From: Sandaracinaceae bacterium
GTDB lineage: Bacteria; Myxococcota_A; Polyangia; Polyangiales; Houyiibacteriaceae
DNA length: 64,000 bases
Reading direction: 5' to 3'
Assembly (NCBI GenBank): GCA_020633055.1
Contig: JACKEJ010000011.1
Location: forward strand, 310,001-374,000
Shown here: positions 46,382 to 53,696 of the stretch, one piece after another
Layout of the letters: the number at the start of each line of letters is the position of its first letter
Numbering within the stretch: the stretch's first letter is position 1
Position numbers and translations under genes: made by a program
Notes under the pieces: generated by a model
The model's input: the letters and a program-made list of their open reading frames with translations, nothing else
Told to the model about the DNA's origin: nothing
Database searches by the model: none

Positions 46382-47737
46382 ATGGTACCCTCGGCGAAGC
46401 ACATGGACCTGCTTCACTACGACTCGCAGCCGACGCACGTCGTCGGCATCATCGGTGGCGCCGTGGCCGGCTCGGAGGCGGCGGCGCTGTGCGCAGCGAA
46501 GGGCGCCATCGCGGTGGTCTTCGAGCAGGGCGCACGCCCCTACGGCAAGATCGAAGACGGTTTGCCGCGCTGGCACGACAAGCTGCGCCAAAAGGAGTAC
46601 GAGCGGATCGACGCGAACCTGACGCGCGAAGGGGTGTACTTCGTGCCAAACACGAAGATTGGGCAGCACGTCGAACTGGCGACCCTGTGTCGCGACTACG
46701 GGCTCAGCGCCATCCTCTTGGCAAACGGCGCCTGGCGCGACCGGCCGCTACCCATCGATGGCATCGACGCGTACGTGGGGCGCGGCCTGCTCTACCAGAA
46801 CCCGTTCGTGTACTGGTTCAACCACTATCACGAGACCGAGTACGACGGCCCGCGCTACGAGGTCGTTGACCGCGCCGTGGTGGTCGGCGGCGGGCTCGCG
46901 TCGGTCGACGTGGTGAAAGTCATCAACCTGGAGCTGTACGCCGCAGCCCTCCGCGAGCTGGGCCACGAGGTGGACCTGACCGAGCTGGAGGTCAAGGGCA
47001 TCCCCAAGATCTGCGAGGACCACGGGGTCGACCCGGCGTCGCTCGGCATCCACGGCGCGACCTTGTACTACCGCCGCAGCATGGAGGAGATGCCCGTCGC
47101 GACCGCGGACGATCCGTCGCCCGAGCAAGAACTGAAGCTGCGCGCGGCCCGCGTGAAGATCATGGAGCGGGTGATGCGCAAGTACCTCGTCCACTTCGAA
47201 GGGAACGCGGCCCCCGCGGGCGCCCTCACGGCGGACGGTCGTCTCACGGGCCTGCGCTTCAGCCGCACGGAGGTCGTCGACGGTCGCGTCCGTGTCATCG
47301 AGGGCGCCGACTTCGAGGTGCAGGCGCCGTTGGTGGTGTCCTCGATCGGCAGCGTGCCAGAGCCGCTGCCGGGCATCCCCACGCGAGGCGAGCTCTACGA
47401 CTATGCCGACTGGAAGACGGGCGCCGTGCGAGACAGGCAGGGCATCTTCGGGCTCGGGAACGTGCTGACCGGCCAGGGCAACATCAAGGACAGTCGGCAG
47501 AACGCCCTCGAGATCAGCGAGCAAGTGGCGAGCGCGTTCTTGGGCGTGGGTGAGGCGGGCGACGAAGTGACCCGCGGCGTGCGGGTGGACGTCGAGCCTG
47601 CGGTGGAGGCTGCGCTGCACGGCCGCACGCTCGGCGCGGACGAGGTGCGCAAGGTGGGAGCGCTCGTCAGCGAGCGTCATGTGGCCGTCGGGTACACCGA
47701 CTACCGTAGCTGGATCGGCGCACACCGACCGGGTTGA
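46382..47737 (+). CDS. FAD/NAD(P)-dependent oxidoreductase, glutamate-synthase-small-subunit-like
   Basis: The 451-residue flavoprotein has a first dinucleotide fold VVGIIGGAVAGSEAA (about residues 18-32) and a second VVVGGGLASVDVVK (about 165-178). These suit FAD and NAD(P)H binding, as in adrenodoxin-reductase or GltD-type enzymes. IFGLGNVLTGQGNIKDSRQNA near the end is the usual FAD-binding C-terminal motif. No iron-sulfur domain is seen. The first Gly motif is GGAVAG rather than GGGxAG. It follows the methyltransferase by 110 bases and may pass electrons to the PhyH or another oxygenase, which is inference. Start ATG 46382, or ATG 46403. Confidence 0.82.
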   Translation: MVPSAKHMDLLHYDSQPTHVVGIIGGAVAGSEAAALCAAKGAIAVVFEQGARPYGKIEDGLPRWHDKLRQKEYERIDANLTREGVYFVPNTKIGQHVELATLCRDYGLSAILLANGAWRDRPLPIDGIDAYVGRGLLYQNPFVYWFNHYHETEYDGPRYEVVDRAVVVGGGLASVDVVKVINLELYAAALRELGHEVDLTELEVKGIPKICEDHGVDPASLGIHGATLYYRRSMEEMPVATADDPSPEQELKLRAARVKIMERVMRKYLVHFEGNAAPAGALTADGRLTGLRFSRTEVVDGRVRVIEGADFEVQAPLVVSSIGSVPEPLPGIPTRGELYDYADWKTGAVRDRQGIFGLGNVLTGQGNIKDSRQNALEISEQVASAFLGVGEAGDEVTRGVRVDVEPAVEAALHGRTLGADEVRKVGALVSERHVAVGYTDYRSWIGAHRPG

Positions 47738-47836
47738 GCGCAGCCAGGGTCCGGCTACCCGCGCGTCGCCCGGGCGGTAGCGAGGGGTCGGGCGCTCCTC
47801 GGTGCGGGGCCACGCCGCGTCGGGCGCGCGCGTCGC

Positions 47837-48490
47837 TCAGGGTGGGGTGGAGAGCGCCACGGTGAACGCGAACACGAACTGCGCCAGATAGTAGAGCGGC
47901 AGGCCCCAGAGGCGGTTGCCAAAGCCCGCACCGAGGAACCGATCACGCGCGACGGAGATGTCGGACCCGTAGAAGGCAAGCGCCCCCAGGGGCACGGCCA
48001 GCTGACCGTTCCGGCCGAAGTGACCGACAGCGAGCGCCACCATCAGCGAGATGATCGCCATGTAGGCCAGCACGGGACCGCGCATGGTGTCCTCGACGTG
48101 ACGCAGGATCCACGTGCCCACCGCGAGACCCACCAGCAGCATCACGGCGACACCACCACCGAACCACACGGCGTCGACCCCGCCCAGCACGAAGGCCGCC
48201 GCGAAGGCGATGTGCGCGAAGAGAAAGCTGAGCAACCCTGCCAGAAAAGGCCCCCGCGAACGCCACATGAGGAACACGTCGCCGAAGAACGAGAACACGA
48301 GCGCCGTGAAGAGCGCGACGTGGAACGCGCGGCCGTAGACCTGTCCCGTGAGCGCGACCCCGAGGAAGCCGATGGACGCGAGGGGCTTCGACAACAGGAC
48401 CTGCCGCGTCCGCTCGCGCCTCTCGCCGTGCAGCACCAAGGCGAGCGCGACGCCGCTCACGAGCGTGAACAGCAGCGCTGCTGTGTTCAA
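47837..48490 (-). CDS. YhhN/TMEM86-family membrane protein (lysoplasmalogenase-like)
   Basis: The 217-residue protein has about eight hydrophobic segments and the YhhN signatures LSKPLASIGFLG, VFSFFGDVFLMW and FAHIAFAAAF, then GSDISVARDRF. Mammalian TMEM86B homologues hydrolyse the vinyl-ether bond of lysoplasmalogens, giving glycerophosphoethanolamine and a fatty aldehyde. Myxobacteria make plasmalogens, so this activity is plausible here. The start TTG 48490 overlaps the acyl-CoA synthetase stop by four bases (TTGA), which fixes both start and coupling. Bacterial YhhN function is not firmly known. Confidence 0.85.
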   Translation of the reverse strand: MNTAALLFTLVSGVALALVLHGERRERTRQVLLSKPLASIGFLGVALTGQVYGRAFHVALFTALVFSFFGDVFLMWRSRGPFLAGLLSFLFAHIAFAAAFVLGGVDAVWFGGGVAVMLLVGLAVGTWILRHVEDTMRGPVLAYMAIISLMVALAVGHFGRNGQLAVPLGALAFYGSDISVARDRFLGAGFGNRLWGLPLYYLAQFVFAFTVALSTPP

Positions 48491-50331
48491 AGTCGGACCT
48501 CGCCCCGCCCGATCCCCTCCCAGAGCTCGCTCGTGAGCGGCACGTACGCGTTGTCCTGCAAGAGATAGAGCGGGTCGGACACGACGCTCGGATCTGCGCC
48601 CTCGTGCTTGAGGTGGTTCTTCTGCACCTTGAACGTCCCGGTCGTCTCCATGGCGCCCAGCACCCGTACGAAGCGCGGGCGCGCGTAGCTCGGGAGCGCC
48701 TCGGCCTCCTTGCACAGCTCAGCGAGGTCCACCTTCTGCCCAGGCTCCGGGACGACAGCGACGAGACCGCACGCGCCCTCCTGGTTTGGGATGCGCACGC
48801 CGACCACGGTGGCCTCGGCCACGCTCTTCGCCTGCGCCAGCACGTCGGCGACCTCGGCGGTGGAGACGTTCTCGCCACGCCAGCGGAAGGTGTCGCCGAT
48901 GCGGTCGACGAAGTAGTAGAAGCCAAGCTCGTCGCGGCGCAGCAGGTCACCCGAGCGGAAGTAGCGGTCGCCCCGCTCGAACACGTCCGTCAGCACCTTC
49001 TTGCGCGTGGCCTCTTCGTCCGTGTAGCCGCGGAACTCGGTCGCGGGGGTATTGATGACACCCAGCTTGACCAGGAGCTCGCCCGGCTCGCCGGGGGCCG
49101 CGGGCACGCAGAAGCCCTGAGCGTCACGCACGTGTTCGTCGGCCTCCACGTCGTACTTCGCGAGCGTCATCCAGCCCATCCCGTTCATGGGCATGCGGCC
49201 CACGGCGCCACGCTTGCCGCTGAAGTTGAGCAAGAAACCGGGGGCCTCGGTGGCGGCGTAGAACTCGCGCACATCCGCGATCCCGAAGCGGTCCTGGAAG
49301 GGTCCCCAGACGTCCGGCCGCAGACCGTTGCCGACCGCCACGCGCAGCGTGTTGCCGTGCTCGTCCGGGTGCTCGGGGGTGTTGACCAGGTAGCGGCAGA
49401 GCTCGCCGATGTAGAGCATGGCCGTGGCGCGGTAGCGCTTGACGTCGCTCCAGAAGTTCGTTGCGCTGAACGTGGCGCGCATGGCGCAAGGGACGCGCCC
49501 CACGATGCTGGCGCCGATGCCGATGATGAAGCCGCTGGCGTGGTAGAGGGGCAGCACGCAGTAGAGCTTGTCGCCGGGCTTCCAGTCGAACATCAGCGGA
49601 CCGAAGGCCGACGCGGCGGAGAGCGCGCGTCCGTGCGAGATGCGGCAGGGCTTGGGGAGACCTGTGGTGCCCGACGTGTAGATGTAGATGAAGTCGTCGT
49701 CCACGTTGAGCTGGGCCGGCGGGAACGGCGCGGCGGGCGCCTGCTCCAGCTCGGTCTCGAGCGCCCCGCGCCCGTAGGTGACCACGTCCAGCTCCGAGAG
49801 GTCGTCGCGCTCCGACAGCGCAGCGGCCAGGGGCGCTTCGCACAGGACCACGCGCGCCTTGCTCACCAACAGCGCGTGCGACAGCGGGCGCCCGCGCAGG
49901 TTGCTGTTGATCATGGCGGTCGTGGCCCCGGCGCGCGTTGCCGCCAGCACGATGGCCACGTACGTGGGAGAGTTTGTGCCCACCAGGGCGAGCACGTCGC
50001 CCGGACGCACGCCGTGGGCGCGCAGCACGTGGGCGATGCGCGAGGTCTTACGCTCCAGCGCGCGCCACGTCAGCTGCTCGTCGCCCATCTCGAGGGCCAG
50101 GTCGAGCGGCGCTTCCTGGGCGTTCTGCTGCACGACCTCGAGCAACGTGGTGCGCTCCCCACGGCGCATCTGCACCATGAACGGCAGCGTGTGGCGCGCG
50201 GCTCGCGGCAGGAGGGCCAGCTCCGCGCGTACCGAGTCGCGCCACTCCGCGTGGGCGGCGTTCTGGGCCGCCCCCTTCATGACATCCGTGACGTTCTGGA
50301 GGAAGGCAAGGGGGCTGAACGAGCTACTCAT
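48487..50331 (-). CDS. Long-chain acyl-CoA synthetase (FadD6/very-long-chain type)
   Basis: This 614-residue ANL-superfamily enzyme activates fatty acids to acyl-CoA via acyl-AMP. The AMP-binding motif YIYTSGTTGLPKPCR, the motif GVISxxxTEFRGYTDEEA and the hinge FYYFVDRIGDTFRWRGENVS are characteristic of the FadD6/FATP branch. No signal peptide is present; a short hydrophobic start resembles membrane-associated FATP proteins. It is the first gene of a pair coupled to the YhhN-like protein, which suggests recycling of plasmalogen-derived chains. Start ATG 50331 is supported by alignment to the family. Confidence 0.92.
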   Translation of the reverse strand: MSSSFSPLAFLQNVTDVMKGAAQNAAHAEWRDSVRAELALLPRAARHTLPFMVQMRRGERTTLLEVVQQNAQEAPLDLALEMGDEQLTWRALERKTSRIAHVLRAHGVRPGDVLALVGTNSPTYVAIVLAATRAGATTAMINSNLRGRPLSHALLVSKARVVLCEAPLAAALSERDDLSELDVVTYGRGALETELEQAPAAPFPPAQLNVDDDFIYIYTSGTTGLPKPCRISHGRALSAASAFGPLMFDWKPGDKLYCVLPLYHASGFIIGIGASIVGRVPCAMRATFSATNFWSDVKRYRATAMLYIGELCRYLVNTPEHPDEHGNTLRVAVGNGLRPDVWGPFQDRFGIADVREFYAATEAPGFLLNFSGKRGAVGRMPMNGMGWMTLAKYDVEADEHVRDAQGFCVPAAPGEPGELLVKLGVINTPATEFRGYTDEEATRKKVLTDVFERGDRYFRSGDLLRRDELGFYYFVDRIGDTFRWRGENVSTAEVADVLAQAKSVAEATVVGVRIPNQEGACGLVAVVPEPGQKVDLAELCKEAEALPSYARPRFVRVLGAMETTGTFKVQKNHLKHEGADPSVVSDPLYLLQDNAYVPLTSELWEGIGRGEVRL

Positions 50332-50529
50332 GCGCGGGAGGATACGCCAAGCGGCGGCGTTCGGGCCAACCGACGCGCGCGCCGGCGCGCCTCGGGCACG
50401 CGCAGCAGAAATGGCGGTCCTTCGATGCCTGCTGGGCTACACTTCCGACGGAAGCACGGGCACCAAGCGCCCCGCCGCCTTCACTCCCGACGAAGTGGCC
50501 CTACACTCGGGGCCACACGGAGACGACCG

Positions 50530-50916
50530 ATGCCGACCTGGTCCGATGTTCAAGAGTACGCGCGCTCCAAGTACGAGCTCACGGAAGACAATGAAAACAG
50601 CTTCAAGCTGATCTTCGAGTACCAGAATGACCGCCTGCAGGCCGTCATCGTCTCGCGCTTCGAGGCCATGGGCCGGGAGTGGGTGGACTTCGCGTCGGCC
50701 TGCGCCAAGCGTGAGGACCTCGACCCCGAGGTGGCCCTGCAGCGCAACTTCGGCTTCGCCGTCGGCGGGCTGTGCCTGGACAAGGGCGTCTACGTGGTGC
50801 GCTACAGCGTGCAGCTGGACACCATGGACATGGACGAATTCGAGCTACCACTGCACGTGGTGGCCCGCACCGCCGACAAGCTGGAGCAAGAGATCACCGG
50901 CAAGGACGAGTTCTGA
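50530..50916 (+). CDS. YbjN-like small protein coupled to a Rieske oxygenase
   Basis: This 128-residue protein begins MPTWSDVQEYARSKYEL, which with the pattern of strands (SFKLIFEYQNDRLQAVIVSR) resembles YbjN/type III-chaperone-like folds that bind partner proteins. It has no signal and no motif for catalysis. Its TGA overlaps the ATG of the Rieske gene by one base, so it may be a chaperone or regulator of that oxygenase. Function is inferred from position only. Confidence 0.72.
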   Translation: MPTWSDVQEYARSKYELTEDNENSFKLIFEYQNDRLQAVIVSRFEAMGREWVDFASACAKREDLDPEVALQRNFGFAVGGLCLDKGVYVVRYSVQLDTMDMDEFELPLHVVARTADKLEQEITGKDEF

Positions 50917-51917
50917 TGAGCGAGCAGCGCTTCCCCTTCAGCGGCATCCCGACGGGATGGTACATGGTCGGCACCAGCGACGAGCTGAAGCCCGGCGCCG
51001 TGCTCACGCGCAAGTACTTCGGCACCGAGCTGGTGCTGTTTCGGACGGAGAAGGGGGTCTTCCGCGCGAGTGACCCGTTCTGCCCGCACCTCGGCGCGCA
51101 TCTGGGGCAAGGCTCCGTGTGTGGTGAGGAGCTCAAGTGTCCGTTTCACGGGTTCAGGTTCGACACCGACGGGAACTGCACCGGCACCCCGTACCCGGGC
51201 GGGCGCCCCCCGCGCAAGGCCAGCCTGCGGCTCTACCCCACGCGGGAGCTGAACGGGATGCTGCTGGCGTTCTACGACGCGCTCGGCCGCGAGCCCACGT
51301 GGGAGGCGCCTGAGCTGGACACGGGCGTGTCCCCCGGCTTCCGCTGGAACAGCTTCGAGCTCAACAGCCACCCACAGGAGACCAGCGAGAACAGCGTCGA
51401 CATCGGACACTTCGCCATCCTGCACGACTTCATGGAGCCGCGCTCCGAGGGGTCGCTCGAGCTGGATGGCCCGCTGCTGCGCACGAAGTACAGCGTGAAG
51501 CGGCGTCTCGACTTCCTGGGCATGCCCAATCGCGGGCTGGGCGCCAGCTTCAACGTCTTCGTGTACGGCCTCGGCTACTCGCTGGTGGAGGCGCACATCC
51601 CGCACGTCAAGCTGGACCTCAAGTTCCTCATCATGGCCACGCCCATCCACGACTCGCGCATCCACCTGCGCGTCGGGGCCACCACCAGCCGGTATGCCGT
51701 GCCCGGCTTGACCCAGCTCGCGCAGCGCATCGCCCTGCACTTCCTCACGCTCGAGGTCTCGGCCGACGTGCCCATCTGGGAGGCCAAGCGCTACGAGGCG
51801 AAGCCTGCCCTCGCGCAGGGAGACGGAGAGATCGCGGCCTACCGCCGCTGGGCCGAGCAGTTCTATCCGCCGACGGAGGGCGGCAAGGGCAAGGTCGCCC
51901 TGCCCGTCGCGTCGTAG
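50916..51917 (+). CDS. Rieske non-heme iron oxygenase, steroid-type
   Basis: The 333-residue protein has an N-terminal Rieske domain with ligands Cys56-x-His58 and Cys75-x2-His78. Its C-terminal catalytic domain has the iron motif ENSVDIGHFAILH (His165 and His170, bridging Asp162). Size and motif order resemble 3-ketosteroid 9-alpha-hydroxylase oxygenase and the DAF-36/Neverland cholesterol 7-desaturases. It probably acts on a sterol or similar polycyclic substrate. The reductase is not adjacent, so electrons may come from elsewhere. The start is ATG 50916, overlapping the YbjN-like gene's stop. Confidence 0.87.
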   Translation: MSEQRFPFSGIPTGWYMVGTSDELKPGAVLTRKYFGTELVLFRTEKGVFRASDPFCPHLGAHLGQGSVCGEELKCPFHGFRFDTDGNCTGTPYPGGRPPRKASLRLYPTRELNGMLLAFYDALGREPTWEAPELDTGVSPGFRWNSFELNSHPQETSENSVDIGHFAILHDFMEPRSEGSLELDGPLLRTKYSVKRRLDFLGMPNRGLGASFNVFVYGLGYSLVEAHIPHVKLDLKFLIMATPIHDSRIHLRVGATTSRYAVPGLTQLAQRIALHFLTLEVSADVPIWEAKRYEAKPALAQGDGEIAAYRRWAEQFYPPTEGGKGKVALPVAS

Positions 51918-51960
51918 GTCGCCGTCCGAGCGCGACGATCGCCGAGCGTGGGAGGCCGCC

Positions 51961-53025
51961 TCACCCTGGGCGATTGAGCGTTCCGTCGGGGCGGAAGCGG
52001 CCCCGCGCGCGCGCCTTGTCGCGCGTGAACGACTGCAGGTCGAGGCCATCGCGCTCGCCCCGCATGAGGCGCATGGCGCCAGCGTAGGCGATCATCGCGG
52101 CGTTGTCCGTGCACGACGAGCGCGGAGGCACGTGCACCGAGACACCCGCGCGCGCGCCCAGCCTGACGGCGGTCTCGCGCAAGCCGCGGTTGGCCGCGAC
52201 GCCGCCCCCGAGCACCAAGTTGGACACGCCCTCGGCCTGACAGGCCGCGACCCCCTTGCGCGCGAGGGTCTCCACCACCACGCGCTGGAAGGAGGCGCAC
52301 GTGTCCGCGAGGGCCTGGCCGGTCGGGACGCCTTCGAGCTCGACGCGCCGCGCAATCGCCGTCTTGAGCCCCGAGAAGCTGAACTCGAGTGAGCCCCGTT
52401 GGGCCATGGGCATGGGCAGCGAGATGGCGTTGGGGTCGCCAGTGGCGGCGAGCCTATCCACCGCAGGCCCGCCCGGGTAGCCCAAGCCCAGGAGCTTGGC
52501 GCACTTGTCGAACGCCTCCCCCGCTGCGTCGTCGCGCGTTTGGCCGAGCAGCGTCGTCTCGAGGGGGGCGTCTACGCGGTAGAGTGCGGTGTGGCCGCCG
52601 CTGGCGAGCAACGCCACGAAGGGGTACGGGGGCGGATCAGGGTGCGGCCCTTCGCCCCGGCGCAAGTAGACGGCCAGCAAGTGACCGTCCAGGTGGTTGA
52701 CCCCCACGAACGGCTTGCCCGCGTCGAACGCGAGGGCCTTGGCGAACTGGATGCCCACCAGCAGCGCGCCCGAGAGCCCAGGGCCGTTGGTCACGGCGAC
52801 CGCGTCGACGTCGGCCAGCCCCCCGGGGAGCACGGCGAGCGCCTGCTGCACCACGGGCACGATGCTCTCGAGGTGCGCGCGCGAGGCGATCTCGGGCACC
52901 ACGCCTCCATAGGGCGCGTGCAGCCGCACCTGGCTCGCCACCACATCGGACAGCACTTCGCCATCGCCTCGCACCAGCGCAGCCGCGGTCTCGTCGCACG
53001 AGCTCTCGATGCCGAGGACTATCAC
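51961..53025 (-). CDS. tsaD: tRNA N6-adenosine threonylcarbamoyltransferase TsaD
   Basis: The 354-residue protein is the Kae1/TsaD family enzyme that transfers threonylcarbamoyl to A37 of ANN-decoding tRNAs. Diagnostic stretches are IVLGIESSCDETAAALV, YGGVVPEIASRAHLE, the metal motif GVNHLDGHLLAVY and the C-terminal GGGVAANRGLRE. Iron and ATP-binding residues are intact. The four-base overlap with the following lipoprotein gene (start of tsaD at 53025, lipoprotein stop 53022) means they are coupled, the lipoprotein being upstream. Essential in most bacteria. Confidence 0.97.
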   Translation of the reverse strand: MIVLGIESSCDETAAALVRGDGEVLSDVVASQVRLHAPYGGVVPEIASRAHLESIVPVVQQALAVLPGGLADVDAVAVTNGPGLSGALLVGIQFAKALAFDAGKPFVGVNHLDGHLLAVYLRRGEGPHPDPPPYPFVALLASGGHTALYRVDAPLETTLLGQTRDDAAGEAFDKCAKLLGLGYPGGPAVDRLAATGDPNAISLPMPMAQRGSLEFSFSGLKTAIARRVELEGVPTGQALADTCASFQRVVVETLARKGVAACQAEGVSNLVLGGGVAANRGLRETAVRLGARAGVSVHVPPRSSCTDNAAMIAYAGAMRLMRGERDGLDLQSFTRDKARARGRFRPDGTLNRPG

Positions 53026-53624
53026 AAGCGCTTCCGCTCCAGCGAGAACACACCGAAGTAGTCACAGCCGCCGGCCGCGATCTGGTCACAGTCGTTTGGG
53101 TCGCAAGCGTTCTGGCCCGAGCCTGCGATGATGCGCACCTCCACCCGCTCGGAGCGCAACAGCGACACGAACGCCATCACGTCGCGGCCCGCGAGCGGGC
53201 CGCTGATGGGCGAGAGGGAGAAGATGTAGTTCTTGACGCGGCCGTCGCCGGGGACCTCGAAGCGTGAGAGCTGGTCGTGCTGGAGCGCCTCGATCGCGAT
53301 CAGAGGCACGTTCGTGAACGTCGGTTGGCCACAGGCCTCGCCCGACGAGGACAGCGAACCGGCGACGGCCTGGACGTTCTCGGGATCGAAGGTCATGTGC
53401 AGCTCCGTCTCGGCGCCGAAGCCGCGACGGATGAACGAACACCGCGCGAGATCGTCGCAGTCCCGGTCGTCCGGGCCGAAGACAGGCCCGACCAGCTCGT
53501 GCTCCACGCCGGTGTCGAAGCCGTCGAGCTGGACGCACCCCACCAGCCCCAGCAGGCAGACGGCCGGGGCGAGCAACGACGACAGCGAGGCGCGGAGCTC
53601 GTGACGGGGGTCGTTGGCGGGCAC
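53022..53624 (-). CDS. Unknown lipoprotein upstream of tsaD
   Basis: The 200-residue protein has a signal ending at a lipobox cysteine in LLGLVGC (about residue 30). The mature part contains two cysteine pairs (DCDDLARC; DPNDCDQ with GGCDYF) that could form disulfides in the periplasm. It resembles no family I know. Its stop overlaps the tsaD start by four bases, an odd pairing of a cell-surface protein with a tRNA modifier. Start ATG 53624 is used. Confidence 0.72.
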   Translation of the reverse strand: MPANDPRHELRASLSSLLAPAVCLLGLVGCVQLDGFDTGVEHELVGPVFGPDDRDCDDLARCSFIRRGFGAETELHMTFDPENVQAVAGSLSSSGEACGQPTFTNVPLIAIEALQHDQLSRFEVPGDGRVKNYIFSLSPISGPLAGRDVMAFVSLLRSERVEVRIIAGSGQNACDPNDCDQIAAGGCDYFGVFSLERKRL

Positions 53625-53696
53625 GGCGGCATGGTAGCACCCCGCGGCCTCACGCCACCAGCGGAGCCACGTGCGTCGCCCTCGGGTCAGGGCGCG

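Noticed and set aside
48604..50916. Long plus-strand open frame opposite the acyl-CoA synthetase
   Set aside because: It is a shadow of the well-supported minus-strand gene; only its last 129 codons (from 50530) are a real gene.
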